A DNA stretch of 64,000 nucleotides from Paracoccus methylovorus (GCF_016919705.1 NZ_CP070369.1:1-64000), one strand, 5' to 3'. Positions 26,848 to 37,063 are shown, numbered from the stretch's first letter. A program made the numbers and translations. Notes: generated from the sequence alone by a model not told the origin.

Positions 26848-29228
26848 CCGGGACGACCGGGCGGCTGGCCCAGCCGGTGCTGGCCTATGCCGACCGCCTG
26901 CCCTGGGTGACCGAGGATATGGCGGCATTGGCCGGCCATGCCCGGGTGCTGCTGGAGCGTTTCGAGACCGAGGCGCTGCGCGCGGGCCTGCCGCCGCAGG
27001 CGGCGCAGGCGGCGCGGGCCGGGCTGGCACTGCTTTTGCAGGACGCCGGCGCGGCCAATCCGGCCCTGCCGGGCTGGCAAGGTGCCGCGCGGGGCTTTGG
27101 CGCCATGGATGGCGCCAGCCTTGCCGAGGCGCTGCGTCGCGGTGGGCCAGAGCTTGATCCGGTGCGCGAACTGGTGGCCGATTGCCTGTCCCGGACCGAG
27201 ACGCGGCGGCAAAGGCTGGACCGCAGCCGGCCTGCCGGTTGGGGCGGCATGCTGGCTGTTCTGGCGGGGGCATGGCTTCTGGCCGCTATCGGATGGGCGC
27301 TTTGGGTCGAAACCGGGCAAGGCCGGGCACTCGACCGGCTGTTTCAGGATCAGGCAGTGGCGGCGGGGCTGGACCGCGATGCGGTGTTCGCCGATCTGGG
27401 CGTGCGGCTGGACCGGCTGCAACTGGCGCAGGCGCAGGTGGCGGCGGGCATGGCGCGGGTGCGGGTGCGGCCATTGGGCTGGCTGACCGGGCACGATGCC
27501 GCGAGCCGTGCAGAGGACGCGCTGGCCGCCGCCCGCGAGCGTCATTTACCCCCGGCGTTGGCGCGCGCAATCGACCGTGCGCTGGCCGGCGAAGGCGAGC
27601 CGGCGGCGGCTTATGACACGCTGCGCGCCTGGTCGATCCTGACGGGCGCGGCGGATTGGCAACCCGCCTGGCTGGCCGGCTGGGCCGAGGATCGCGCCGC
27701 TGCCGACCCCGGATTGGCCGGGTTTGGGCCGCATCTGCTGGCGATGCCGCGCCGTCCCCAGACCGCGATCACGCCGCCCGATGCCGAACTTCTGGCGCAG
27801 GCGCGCAGTCTGGCCGCCGAGGCATCCGAACCCGACCGCGCCTTTCTGGAACTGCGCCGCTCGGCCGAGGCGGCGGGGCTGGCCCCTTGGCGTCCGTTGC
27901 AGGCGCTGCCGGGTTTGGCGGATATCGCCGGGCGTCGCTCGGGTCTGCCGCTCGACCGGCCGATCCCGGGGCTTTACACCGCTGCCGGCTGGGAAATGGC
28001 GCGGGCACGCGGTGCGGGTCTGGCGGTCGAATCCGCAAGGCAGGCCGGTGCGGCGCTGTTTCCCCACGCGCCCGCCACGGAAAACGACAGCCCCGATCGG
28101 GTGATGGCGCTGTTGCAGATGGCGACATTGCAGATCTGGCAGGACTGGCTGGGCGATTTGCGGCTGCGATCCTTTGATGATCGGCGGCGGGCGGTGCTTG
28201 TCTCGGGGGCGTTGTCGCAGCCGGATTCGCCCTTGGCGGCGCTGATCGCCGAGGTCTGGCGACAGGTGGGCGGCACGGATCGCAGCCGCCCGCACGACCT
28301 GCAACTTGCCACGGCCGTGCGCTTCGGCCCCGAGATCCAATATGTCGAAAGCGGCCGGATCGCGCAGATCGCCGCGCTGTTTGCCGAGCTGAACGTGGCA
28401 TTGGGCGCGATGGACGCGGATGCGGCGGATGCGCAGCGCCGGTTGCTGAGCGTGCAGGCCCGGGCGCGCTCGATCCGGGCCTTGCGCGATGCGCCGCCGC
28501 TGATCGGCAGGTTGGTCGAGGATACGCTGGCCGAAAGCGGCGCGGCTGAGGCCAGCGACCTGACCAACCCGCTGACCCGCGCATGGCAGACCGAGGTGCT
28601 GCCGCTTTGCGCCCCTGCGCTGGCCGGTCGCTTTCCCTTTGCCGAGGGGCCTGATGCCGATCCGGCCGCGATTGCCGCGCTGATCGGGCCGGGCGGGGCG
28701 GTGGACCGCTTTCTGGCGGCGCGGGCCGCCGATCTTCTGGACCGCGAAGCGGAGCCATGGCGCTGGAAACCCGAGGCGCGCTTTGCCGGGCTCAGCCCCG
28801 ACAGCGCCGCGTTCTTGCAGCGCGCGCTGACGGCGGGGGCGGCTCTGGCGCCGGGGCTGCAGATCTCGGCCGCGGCGTTGGCCGAACGGGGCCGCGCCAC
28901 GCTGCTTGTCGGCGGCCAGGGCGGGCCGGTTGGTGCGGCGGGCGATGCGGTGGTGCTGGATTGGCCGGGCGCCGATCCCGCTGCCGGGGTCGAGGTCAGC
29001 TTTGCCACGCCCGAGGGTGCGGCGCGGTTGCAGCAGCCCGGTCCCTGGGGGCTCATGCGTCTGCTGGGACCCCTGCGGCTGCGCGAGCGCGACGGAGGGC
29101 GGCGTTTCCTGATCGACCTGCGCACCCAGAACGCGCGGCTGTTTCTGGAGATGGGGTTCGAGCGGCCGTTGAATCCGCTGTCGGCCCGGCGCTTGCTGGC
29201 GGGCCTTGCCTGTCCGCAGGTGCTGTAA
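26823..29228 (+). CDS. T6SS protein with DotU-like head and IcmF/TssM-like tail
   Basis: A protein of 801 residues. Residues about 15-130 resemble the cytoplasmic DotU/TssL helical domain (LERFETEALRAGLPPQAAQA, then ALLLQDAGAANP). One membrane helix follows (about 141-161, GGMLAVLAGAWLLAAIGWAL), then a long periplasmic part. The last 200 residues match the C-terminal domain of the TssM in this same cluster: LPLCAPALAGRFPF, LIGPGGAVDRF and EPWRWKPE. There is no Walker A ATPase domain, unlike TssM. It overlaps the M15 gene by 25 bases, so it is coupled to it. It may be a second, reduced membrane-complex subunit or a scaffold; its role is unknown. Confidence 0.72.
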   Translation: MAGRGEALTGTTGRLAQPVLAYADRLPWVTEDMAALAGHARVLLERFETEALRAGLPPQAAQAARAGLALLLQDAGAANPALPGWQGAARGFGAMDGASLAEALRRGGPELDPVRELVADCLSRTETRRQRLDRSRPAGWGGMLAVLAGAWLLAAIGWALWVETGQGRALDRLFQDQAVAAGLDRDAVFADLGVRLDRLQLAQAQVAAGMARVRVRPLGWLTGHDAASRAEDALAAARERHLPPALARAIDRALAGEGEPAAAYDTLRAWSILTGAADWQPAWLAGWAEDRAAADPGLAGFGPHLLAMPRRPQTAITPPDAELLAQARSLAAEASEPDRAFLELRRSAEAAGLAPWRPLQALPGLADIAGRRSGLPLDRPIPGLYTAAGWEMARARGAGLAVESARQAGAALFPHAPATENDSPDRVMALLQMATLQIWQDWLGDLRLRSFDDRRRAVLVSGALSQPDSPLAALIAEVWRQVGGTDRSRPHDLQLATAVRFGPEIQYVESGRIAQIAALFAELNVALGAMDADAADAQRRLLSVQARARSIRALRDAPPLIGRLVEDTLAESGAAEASDLTNPLTRAWQTEVLPLCAPALAGRFPFAEGPDADPAAIAALIGPGGAVDRFLAARAADLLDREAEPWRWKPEARFAGLSPDSAAFLQRALTAGAALAPGLQISAAALAERGRATLLVGGQGGPVGAAGDAVVLDWPGADPAAGVEVSFATPEGAARLQQPGPWGLMRLLGPLRLRERDGGRRFLIDLRTQNARLFLEMGFERPLNPLSARRLLAGLACPQVL

Positions 29229-29314
29229 TCATTCGCCAATCCGCCCGGCTTGCGGCATACTTGAACCGATATCCGGCGGCATCACCCCCCGCGCCCCGGA
29301 GGCAGGAGGTCAGC

Positions 29315-31666
29315 ATGTCATCCGCCCGCGAGATCACCGTCACCATCCCCGCCATCGGCGAGCCCGTCACCTTCGAACGCATGGAGGGCGAGGAGGAAAT
29401 CTCGACCCCCTTCGCCTTTGAGCTGCGCTGTTCGGCCAAGACGCTGGATCTGAAGGCCGCCGAGGTGCTGGGCACCCGCGCCACCATTCAGGTCAAAGGC
29501 CCCGAGGACAGCGAGCCGCGGCACTTCGACGGTCATGTTGCCGAATTCGGCCTGACCGAGATCCGCGACGACTTCGCCTTTTACCGGCTGCTCTTGCGCC
29601 CGGCGCTGTGGTTTGCCGGTCTGGCCACCGACAACCGAATCTTCCAGAACCAATCGGTGCCCGACATCATCGAAGAGGTGCTGCGCGCCTATCCCGACGT
29701 GGTGCTGGACAAGCGGCTGGAGGGCAGCTACCCGCCCCGCGACTACTGCGTCCAGTTCGAGGAAAGCGACCTCGCCTTTCTGCAGCGGCTGATGGAGGAA
29801 GAGGGGATATTCTATTTCTTCCGGCACGCGCAGGACGGTCATGTCACCGTGCTGGCCGATGCCAATGCGGCGATGAAACCCGCGCCCGGGGCTTCGGAGA
29901 TCGCCTATGAACCCGACAGTCCCAATGCCCCGCGCGAAGGCGATTACCTGACCGGCTGGGTGCCGCGCGCCTCGGTGCGGATCGGGGCCTTTGCGCAGAC
30001 CGATTACGATTTCCTGAAACCGTCGTCGGACCTGATGGCGACGGCCAGCCAGCCCGCAGGCCATGCCGGCGACCGGCGCGAAGCCTATCTTTACCCCGGC
30101 CGCCATGTCGATCTGGGGCGGGGCGAGCATCTGGCCGGCATCCGGCTGCAAGAGGCGCAGGCCGCCTTCGAGCGGGTCGTGGCCGAGGGCACCGCCCGGC
30201 CCCTGGTGCCGGGATGCACCTTTACCCTGACCGGTTTCCCACGCGAGGCTGAAAACGACCGCCATCTGGTGCTTGGCGCCAGCTATCGCATGTGGGACGA
30301 TCAGGTCCGCGCCGGCCAGCGTGCGGGGCAAGAAGGGCGCGATCCCTTGGGCTATCATGTCCGGCTGGTCTGTGCACCCGCGCGCATCCCTTTTCGCCCC
30401 GAACGCCGCACGGCACGCCGACCGATGCGCGGGCCGCAGACCGCCGTGGTGGTCGGGCCGGCGGGGGCCGAGATCTATACCGACGAACACGCGCGGGTAA
30501 AGGTGCAGTTCTTCTGGGACCGCAAGGGCCGGCGCGATGCCCATTCCAGTTGCTTCGTGCGCGTCAGCCAGGCTTGGGCCGGGGCGGGCTGGGGCTTTAT
30601 CCAGATCCCCCGTATCGGGCAGGAGGTCATCGTGGATTTCCTTGACGGCGATCCCGACCGGCCCATCGTCACAGGCCGGGTCTATAACGCCGAGCAGGTG
30701 CCGCCCTATGCCTTGCCCGGCAATGCCACCCAGTCGGGCTGGAAATCCAACAGCTCGCCCGGCGGGGGTGGCTGGAACGAGCTGCGATTTGAGGACAAGG
30801 CCGGCGCGGAAGAGGTCTGGTTTCAGGCGCAAAAGGATCACAACGAGCTTATCAAGAACGACGAAACCCGCCGCATCGGCCATGACTGGATCGAGGACGT
30901 GGCCAATGACGCCACCCAGTCCGTCGGCAACGACCGCCGTGAAAGCGTGGGAAACGACAAGTTCACCTCGGTCGTGGCGAACCGTCAGGTCAGCATCGGC
31001 GTGGACGATACCGAAAAGGTCGGCGGCCATCGCAGTCTGGATGTGGGCGCGACCGAAACGATCCATGTCGCCGCCAGTTCGTCAGAGGCCATCGACGGGG
31101 CGCACAGCCAGACCGTCGGCGGCGTTCAGACCATCACCGTCAAGGCGGCACGGGTGGACAGCGTGGCCGCGACCGAGACGCGCAATGTCGGCGCGGCGCA
31201 GACCAACACCATCGTTGGCGCGCGGGCCGTAACGGTGCAGGCCGGGCAAAACCACGCGATCGCCTCGGACGACGGCTGGACGGTGGGGGGCAACCGGACC
31301 ACCTCTGTGACGGGGAACGAGACGGTGCAGGTCAACGGCAATCGCGACCATTCGGCCGGCGGCAACCGCACCGAGAAGATCGGCGGCGATTGCGCGCTGG
31401 ACGTGACCGGCAAGCGCGCCACCACCGTCGGCGTGGACGAATTGCACAAGGTCGGCGGCAAGATGGCGCTGGATGTGGGCGCGGCGCTGGCCATCCTGGC
31501 GGCGGATTCGATCTCGCTCACCTGCGGATCGGCGGCCATCGTGCTGAAAAAAGACGGCACCATCACCATCGAGGGCAAGGACATCATGATCAAGGGCTCG
31601 GGCAAGATCGACGTGACGGCCTCGGGCGAAACCTCGGTCAAGGGCTCCAAGGTCAACCTGAACTGA
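29315..31666 (+). CDS. vgrG: VgrG spike protein
   Basis: Trimeric spike of the T6SS needle, 783 residues. A gp27-like base domain (about 1-370; CVQFEESDLAFLQRLMEEEG and IFYFFRH) is followed by the gp5 OB domain (ARVKVQFFWDRKGRRDAHSS and VRVSQAWAGAGWGFIQIPRI). The needle follows, with GN-V repeats such as DATQSVGNDRRESVGND, ending TSVKGSKVNLN. There is no extra C-terminal effector domain. The ATG at 29315 follows AGGAGG and fits the family start; the open frame further upstream is only a shadow. The 3' end overlaps the convergent tagF gene by 14 bases. Confidence 0.96.
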   Translation: MSSAREITVTIPAIGEPVTFERMEGEEEISTPFAFELRCSAKTLDLKAAEVLGTRATIQVKGPEDSEPRHFDGHVAEFGLTEIRDDFAFYRLLLRPALWFAGLATDNRIFQNQSVPDIIEEVLRAYPDVVLDKRLEGSYPPRDYCVQFEESDLAFLQRLMEEEGIFYFFRHAQDGHVTVLADANAAMKPAPGASEIAYEPDSPNAPREGDYLTGWVPRASVRIGAFAQTDYDFLKPSSDLMATASQPAGHAGDRREAYLYPGRHVDLGRGEHLAGIRLQEAQAAFERVVAEGTARPLVPGCTFTLTGFPREAENDRHLVLGASYRMWDDQVRAGQRAGQEGRDPLGYHVRLVCAPARIPFRPERRTARRPMRGPQTAVVVGPAGAEIYTDEHARVKVQFFWDRKGRRDAHSSCFVRVSQAWAGAGWGFIQIPRIGQEVIVDFLDGDPDRPIVTGRVYNAEQVPPYALPGNATQSGWKSNSSPGGGGWNELRFEDKAGAEEVWFQAQKDHNELIKNDETRRIGHDWIEDVANDATQSVGNDRRESVGNDKFTSVVANRQVSIGVDDTEKVGGHRSLDVGATETIHVAASSSEAIDGAHSQTVGGVQTITVKAARVDSVAATETRNVGAAQTNTIVGARAVTVQAGQNHAIASDDGWTVGGNRTTSVTGNETVQVNGNRDHSAGGNRTEKIGGDCALDVTGKRATTVGVDELHKVGGKMALDVGAALAILAADSISLTCGSAAIVLKKDGTITIEGKDIMIKGSGKIDVTASGETSVKGSKVNLN

Positions 31667-32144
31667 AGATCGCAGCAAGCGCAGGCCCCGGCGCGCCGGC
31701 ATCGGCCATCAGTGCCGGCTGGCCGCGCCGCCACAACAGCAACGGCGGTGCCTGCATCGCCCCGGCGGGGACGGGCAGGGCGGTCAGCGCCTGCCACAGC
31801 GCGTCGGGATCGGCTTCGGCGGCGGATTGCAGCGCGGTCTCGCACCACGGCTCCAGCGCGACCGGGTCGGGCAGGGTATCGGCAAGCAGGAACAGCGCCA
31901 GCGGAAAGTGCCGGCCCACGGCATCGCGGCCGGGCAGCACCAGCCCCACCGCCGCCCGCCCGCCCGAGGCGATGCGCAGGCGCAGCCCACCTTCGGGCCA
32001 ACCCTCGCGCCCTGCCAGATGCGCGGCGGCCCAGCGATCCCAGCGGCTGCGAAAGGCGTCGGGCAGGCCGCGGCCGACGAAATCCCCGCGACCGGGCAGT
32101 TTTCCCCAAAAGCCTGCCTGCGGGCTCAAAAGGCCTCCGGGCAT
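31653..32144 (-). CDS. tagF: T6SS regulator TagF (ImpM family)
   Basis: A 163-residue TagF-like protein (DUF2094). It starts near the classic FWGKLPGRGDFVGRGLP, then has FRSRWDRWAA and RHFPLALFLLAD. In Pseudomonas, TagF represses T6SS activity by acting on the FHA protein; the presence of ppkA, pppA and tagH here fits that circuit. The ATG at 32144 lies inside the end of tssM (19-base overlap). The shorter length is normal for this family. Confidence 0.85.
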   Translation of the reverse strand: MPGGLLSPQAGFWGKLPGRGDFVGRGLPDAFRSRWDRWAAAHLAGREGWPEGGLRLRIASGGRAAVGLVLPGRDAVGRHFPLALFLLADTLPDPVALEPWCETALQSAAEADPDALWQALTALPVPAGAMQAPPLLLWRRGQPALMADAGAPGPALAAIFSSG

Positions 32145-35100
32145 CGGAACGCGCCGAACATGCTGAGATCGAAGGGATTTTCGACCGAGGCCGCGCGCAG
32201 CTCGAAACTGGCGGCATAGGGGCCGATGGCCAGTCGCAGGCCGAACACCTCGGGCTGGGCCGAGCGGGACAGGCCAGCCTTGCGGATCATCCGCAGCCAT
32301 GCCCATGCGCCGGTTTCGGTGCTGATCGCCTCGCCCGAGCCATCGACTGGCATGAAGCTGAGCGAGATCAGGTTGGTGCCATCCTTGCCGGGCCATGTCA
32401 TCGGTATCGGCCGGGCGGCGGCGTTGAAATAGACCAGGTTTTGCCCGTCCACGTTCAGCGTTACCCGCGCGGCGTTGGGGGTCAGGTCCTTGGGCTCCAG
32501 CGTGAAGGCCATCACCGGACCGGCGCCGCCCGGAAACAGCGCGTCGCGGATCGACCGGGCCTGCTCGAACGGGGTCAGCGTGCGGGCGTCCAGACCCAGA
32601 TCCGCCCGCCAGCGCCAAGGTCGCGCGCTGGTGTCCACATAGGGTGCCAGCGTTTCGTTGGTAAAGGTGTCGAAACGCCCGCCCGGTCCGAAAAGCTGCT
32701 GGAAATCGCTGACCGTCACGTCGATGGCCGAATCCGCGACAAAGGGATAGCGCCCGCCCGTCGCCGTGCGGCAGAAGGGCAGCACATCCGCCCGCCAGCG
32801 CGCGTTCAATTGCGCCAGAATCGCCTCGCGCGTGACGCTGATCGTGTCGCCGGCGATGGCGCCCAGCCATGCGTTCACCGGATCGGGCAGGGTCGCGGCG
32901 ACATTGCGCAGGTCGCCGGTCAACTGCGGCAGCCCGCCCCGAGACAGCAGCGCCGCTTGCGGATCGGGGCTGGCCTGCACGGTCAAAAGCTCTTTCGACA
33001 GGGCGCCAAGCGCGGTCTCGGCGTCCAGTAGCAACGGTGGCTTGCCGTCAACCTCGGCCACGATGGCCTTGAGCGGCGCGAAATGCCGGGCGATTTCGGC
33101 CCCGGGGGCAGGCGGCTCGGCCTCGCCCGGCCTGCGCGCGACGGCGGCGACCTTGGTGCCGATCTTGGCGGCGGCGCCAAGGCCCAGCTTGCCGGCCACC
33201 TTCTTCAGCACGCCCGGATTGACCTCGGGGCTGTCGCCCTGTTCGGGTGCGCGGGTCAGGTCGGTTTCGGCAACCACGGCGTTCAGCAGCCGCTTGAGCG
33301 TGCTGTCGGGGCTGGCAAGGTCCTTGAGGTTCGCCGTGGCTGTGGCAAGGTCGGGGATCGGGGCCAGCCGCACATCGCGCAGAAACCCTTCCCACGCGGT
33401 GATGAAATCGTCCTGGTAAAGCTTCATCATGTCGGCTTGCAGCGAACCGGCCGAGGCATCGGCGCTTTCCGCGCAACCCCCGGCAAAGACCTTGCGGTCG
33501 TTCAACGCCGCCTCGGCCATGCCGGGCAGCAGCGGCAGGACCGTGGCGTGAAAGCCTTGCCATGTGAACGCACCCGGAATGCCCTGCCGCAACGTCTGAC
33601 CCGACAGGCGGGTCAGCACCTGCCCGGCCAAGGGCCCGGCATGTTCCGCCGGGACCCAGTCGGGCAGGGCGGCGATTTCGGGTTCGGACATCAGCGCGCG
33701 ATAGGTGCGCACGGACAATGGCACGGTGCAGATCGCCTGCAAGGCGGCCTCGACCAGTTGCGGGTCGGCGGTGATGCGGGTTTCGTCATGGCCCAGCCGT
33801 TCCAGCGCGGCCAGTTGCCAGACGCGGGCGGCCTCGGTCGGAAAGGGGGTTTCGGCGGCAAACCGGGGCAGCACCTCTTGCCACCATTCCGCCAGCCACG
33901 CCCGGTCATAGGGACCAAGCCCGGTCAGCATCTGATAGGCTTTCAGCGCGCCCAGCAGAAAATCCGGGTCGCGGATCTGCCGCCACATCGTCGCCTCAAG
34001 AAAGGCGACCATGCGCGGTTCCAAAAGGTTGCGCAGCCCGCGTTCCTGCGCAAGCCGGGCCGCGCCCTCGATCTCGGCCGCGGCCGAGGGGCCGATCAGT
34101 GCCAGCGCGCCGCCCGGCAGCGGTGTCTGCGCCGCCTCGATCTCGGTCATTGCGTCAAGGGCAACGGGCATGTCCAAGGGTTCGGTCGGGGCCTGACGCG
34201 AGGCGGCATTGGCCAATCGCCCCGACAGATCGGCCAGCAGCCTCTGCTGATCCGCGACCGCACCGGACTGGCGCATGGTGTTGAACAGAAAGCCCAGACC
34301 AGCCAACAGCACCAGCAGTGCCGCCACTGCGGCCGAACCACGCCACAGCCATGTCCGGCGTTCCTCGGCGCGCGGATCGAAAAGCGCCAGTCCCGCCTCG
34401 CCAAAGATCACTCGGGCCAGCAGGTCGTGCAGGAAAAACGACCGCCGCTCGCCCATGGCGCGATGCTGCATCGGCGCTGGCGCAAGGCCAAACCCCGCCG
34501 CCATTCCGCTTAGCATCCGGTCGAGGGGCGAGCCTTCTTGCGTGGCCGAGGTCAGGTAAAACCCGCGTAGCCATGGCGCCTGTTCATAGCGGCTTTCGCC
34601 GAAGGCCGTGTCGATCAGCAGCCGCAGGGGTGGCTCCAGCCGCTCGAACTCGGCTGGAAAACGAAAGATGGCGGCGCGTTGCGGCAGGTCGGCATCCTCG
34701 GCCAGCCGCCCCTCCAGCCGCCCCTCCAGCACCGCGGCGAGGCTGCGGAGTTCGCGGGTGATCGCCTCGGGCTCGGGCAGGGCGTCCACCGGCAGGGCGG
34801 CCCCCCAGACCTGCGCCCGCTCGCGCGAGGTCAGCGCGCCAAAGAATGCCTCAAAGCCCGGCAGCCGGTCGGCCTTGGTCAGCATAAGATAGACGGGCAA
34901 CTGCATTTCCAGCCGCTCGGCGATCTCGGTCAGGCGCTTGCGGATTTCGCGGGCATGGCGACGCAGGGCGTCCTCGGGGCCCAAAAGCTCGTCCAGCGAC
35001 AGCGTGACGATCACCCCGTTCAGCGCCCGCCGTCCACGATGCTTCTTGAGCAGGTCAAGGAACCCGGCCCATTCCGCCGCGTCGCGCTCCGGCTCGCTGG

Positions 35101-35656
35101 ATTGGTCGGTATAGCGGCCGGCGGTATCAACCAGCACCGCGGTTTCGGTAAAGAACCAGTCGCAATTCCGGGTGCCGCCGACGCCCTTGAGGTCGTCGTT
35201 GAGCGCGATGGGAAAGTTCAGCCCCGATTGGCGCAGCGCCGTGGTTTTGCCGGTGCCGGGCGGGCCGATGATGACATACCAGGGCATCTCGCGCAGGAAG
35301 CGCCGCTTGCCAAGCCGCGAATGCCCCAGCGTGGCGAGGATTTCGTGAAACTTGCTGCCGATCTCGGCGGCGGCATCGGGGGTTTCGGGCGCGGGCTGCG
35401 GCGCGGCAAGTTCGGTGACGAACATGCGGTTGCGCCGCGCGGCGCGCATCTGCCCCAGCAGCAGGATCAGCAGCCACAGGACCAGAATGGCGCCCAGACA
35501 GATCGCGCGGACCTCGGGGCTTTCCAGCGGTGCCGCCTCGCCGACCGAGATCAGCGGACCATAGAACCAGATCGCCGCCGCCAGCAGCGCCAGCCCGACG
35601 AACGTCCAGAACCCGCGCGACAGGAAAAACCGGAATATGGTCTTGATCATACGCAT
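32126..35656 (-). CDS. tssM: T6SS membrane complex protein TssM (IcmF)
   Basis: Inner-membrane ATPase/scaffold of 1176 residues. Two N-terminal membrane helices (about 14-34 and 50-68) precede the cytoplasmic domain with Walker A GPPGTGKTTAL, then LVDTAGRYTDQ. A third helix (AAVAALLVLLAGLGFLF, about 445) leads to the periplasmic domain, which ends in the IcmF C-terminal domain (LPFCRTATGGRYPF, LFGPGGRFDTF, ARPWRWRADLG). It directly follows tssL with no gap. It connects TssL and the lipoprotein TssJ across the envelope. Confidence 0.95.
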   Translation of the reverse strand: MRMIKTIFRFFLSRGFWTFVGLALLAAAIWFYGPLISVGEAAPLESPEVRAICLGAILVLWLLILLLGQMRAARRNRMFVTELAAPQPAPETPDAAAEIGSKFHEILATLGHSRLGKRRFLREMPWYVIIGPPGTGKTTALRQSGLNFPIALNDDLKGVGGTRNCDWFFTETAVLVDTAGRYTDQSSEPERDAAEWAGFLDLLKKHRGRRALNGVIVTLSLDELLGPEDALRRHAREIRKRLTEIAERLEMQLPVYLMLTKADRLPGFEAFFGALTSRERAQVWGAALPVDALPEPEAITRELRSLAAVLEGRLEGRLAEDADLPQRAAIFRFPAEFERLEPPLRLLIDTAFGESRYEQAPWLRGFYLTSATQEGSPLDRMLSGMAAGFGLAPAPMQHRAMGERRSFFLHDLLARVIFGEAGLALFDPRAEERRTWLWRGSAAVAALLVLLAGLGFLFNTMRQSGAVADQQRLLADLSGRLANAASRQAPTEPLDMPVALDAMTEIEAAQTPLPGGALALIGPSAAAEIEGAARLAQERGLRNLLEPRMVAFLEATMWRQIRDPDFLLGALKAYQMLTGLGPYDRAWLAEWWQEVLPRFAAETPFPTEAARVWQLAALERLGHDETRITADPQLVEAALQAICTVPLSVRTYRALMSEPEIAALPDWVPAEHAGPLAGQVLTRLSGQTLRQGIPGAFTWQGFHATVLPLLPGMAEAALNDRKVFAGGCAESADASAGSLQADMMKLYQDDFITAWEGFLRDVRLAPIPDLATATANLKDLASPDSTLKRLLNAVVAETDLTRAPEQGDSPEVNPGVLKKVAGKLGLGAAAKIGTKVAAVARRPGEAEPPAPGAEIARHFAPLKAIVAEVDGKPPLLLDAETALGALSKELLTVQASPDPQAALLSRGGLPQLTGDLRNVAATLPDPVNAWLGAIAGDTISVTREAILAQLNARWRADVLPFCRTATGGRYPFVADSAIDVTVSDFQQLFGPGGRFDTFTNETLAPYVDTSARPWRWRADLGLDARTLTPFEQARSIRDALFPGGAGPVMAFTLEPKDLTPNAARVTLNVDGQNLVYFNAAARPIPMTWPGKDGTNLISLSFMPVDGSGEAISTETGAWAWLRMIRKAGLSRSAQPEVFGLRLAIGPYAASFELRAASVENPFDLSMFGAFRCPEAF

Positions 35657-37054
35657 CTATTGCCTCTTTTCGATGCGGATCTCGATCCGGCGGTTCTGGG
35701 CGCGGCCGTCGCGGGTGGCGTTGTCGGCCACCGGCTGGGTGTCGGCGCGGCCCTCGGCGCTGATAAGCTCGGCGGGGACGCCCGCGGCCGCGAGGGCCTT
35801 TGCCACGGTTTCGGCGCGCGCCTCGGACAGCCCCTGGTTCGAGGCAAAGGGATTGCGCGCCTGCACCGGCACGTTGTCGGTATGGCCGCTGACCGCGACC
35901 GCGCCGATGCGATGCGCGTTGGCGACGACGGTCTTGCCGATGGTGTCGACCAGCGGTTCGTAAACCGGGTTCAGGCTGGCCTTGGCCGAGCGGAACACCT
36001 CGGGATCGCTGGCCTGCACCACCAGCACGACCAGACCCGAGGTCTCGCGCCCCTTCATCGCCGGGCGCAGGGCGGCGGGCAGGGCGGTCTCAAAGGCCGG
36101 CAGCAAGGGGTCGATCACCGTGGCCGGCAGTTCGGGCGGCGCCTCGACGGATTGGCGCACGGGACGGAAGATCGCCGCGCGGTCAGGCGGCGGCAGACCG
36201 GCAGCCTGCGTGAACAGGCTTTCCGCCCTGCCCGACAGATGCACGGAAAGCCCGGTATGGATCGCAAGGATCAGGCCAAGTGCCCCCAGCCACAGCGTCC
36301 ACAACGGCACCGCGAAACGGCGCGGCGTGTCGGGCGCGATCACCCCCGCGCCATGCGGGGAAAGCGGCGCGGCGTTGCGTTCCGGGTCGCGCAGCAGCCG
36401 GGCGATCTGGGCGCGCAGCGCCACCAGCGCGCCTTCCCCCGCGCCGCCCTGCACGCGGTATTTGCCGCGAAAGCCCAGACAAAGGCACAGCCAGGCCAGC
36501 TCCAGCAGGTCACGCTCGGCCATCGGGTTGCGCATCAGCGCATCCAGCCGGTCGAAAAAGCGGGTGCCGGCATCGACCTCTCCGGTCATCTGCGTCACCA
36601 GTGGCTGGCGCGGCCAGTCGCTTTGCCCGCCCCATGGGGTGTTCAGCGCAAGGTCGTCCAGCAGCGCCGCGACGAACCATGCGCCCTGATCGGCCCGGCT
36701 TAGCGGCACGCCCGCGGCGACCGAGGTGTCGCGCCCCTCGATCAGCACCGATTGCAGCCGTGCCCGCAGCGCCTCGGGGCGGGCGGGGGGATTGGCGCGC
36801 TCCAGTTCGGGGGCAAGCTCCAGCAGCGTGGCATGGGCCGCGACCAGCGGATTGGGATGCGCGCGCCCCCGTCGAGCATGCGGCGCGGGGTCGGAGAGCG
36901 CGGCCCCGGGGGGTGCTTGCCAGTCCGGGCGCACCACTTCGGGGGCGTGGTCGGGCGGGGGTTGCGACGGCTGCGGCCGACCCGCGCCCAGCGGGCGGAT
37001 CCGGGTGCGTCCGGGGTCGCCTAGGCCGAAGGGATCGTTTGGATCGCCGCCCAT
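35657..37054 (-). CDS. tssL: T6SS protein TssL with C-terminal OmpA domain
   Basis: A 465-residue membrane protein. A proline-rich head precedes the DotU domain (about 70-220; WFVAALLDDLALNTPWG, then FFDRLDALMRNP and ELAWLCLCLGFRGKYRVQGG). A membrane helix (about 248-268, LWTLWLGALGLILAIHTGL) follows. The C-terminal OmpA domain (about 345-465) has VSGHTDNVPVQ, SEARAETVAKAL and AQNRRIEIRI and should bind peptidoglycan. Such 'evolved' TssL proteins hold the complex to the wall. It ends one base before tssM and starts nine bases after tssK. Confidence 0.94.
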   Translation of the reverse strand: MGGDPNDPFGLGDPGRTRIRPLGAGRPQPSQPPPDHAPEVVRPDWQAPPGAALSDPAPHARRGRAHPNPLVAAHATLLELAPELERANPPARPEALRARLQSVLIEGRDTSVAAGVPLSRADQGAWFVAALLDDLALNTPWGGQSDWPRQPLVTQMTGEVDAGTRFFDRLDALMRNPMAERDLLELAWLCLCLGFRGKYRVQGGAGEGALVALRAQIARLLRDPERNAAPLSPHGAGVIAPDTPRRFAVPLWTLWLGALGLILAIHTGLSVHLSGRAESLFTQAAGLPPPDRAAIFRPVRQSVEAPPELPATVIDPLLPAFETALPAALRPAMKGRETSGLVVLVVQASDPEVFRSAKASLNPVYEPLVDTIGKTVVANAHRIGAVAVSGHTDNVPVQARNPFASNQGLSEARAETVAKALAAAGVPAELISAEGRADTQPVADNATRDGRAQNRRIEIRIEKRQ

Positions 37055-37063
37055 CGCCCGCCC

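Noticed and set aside
28757-29314. In-frame upstream extension of vgrG
   Set aside because: This part overlaps the 3' end of the preceding gene; VgrG similarity and the AGGAGG site begin at 29315.
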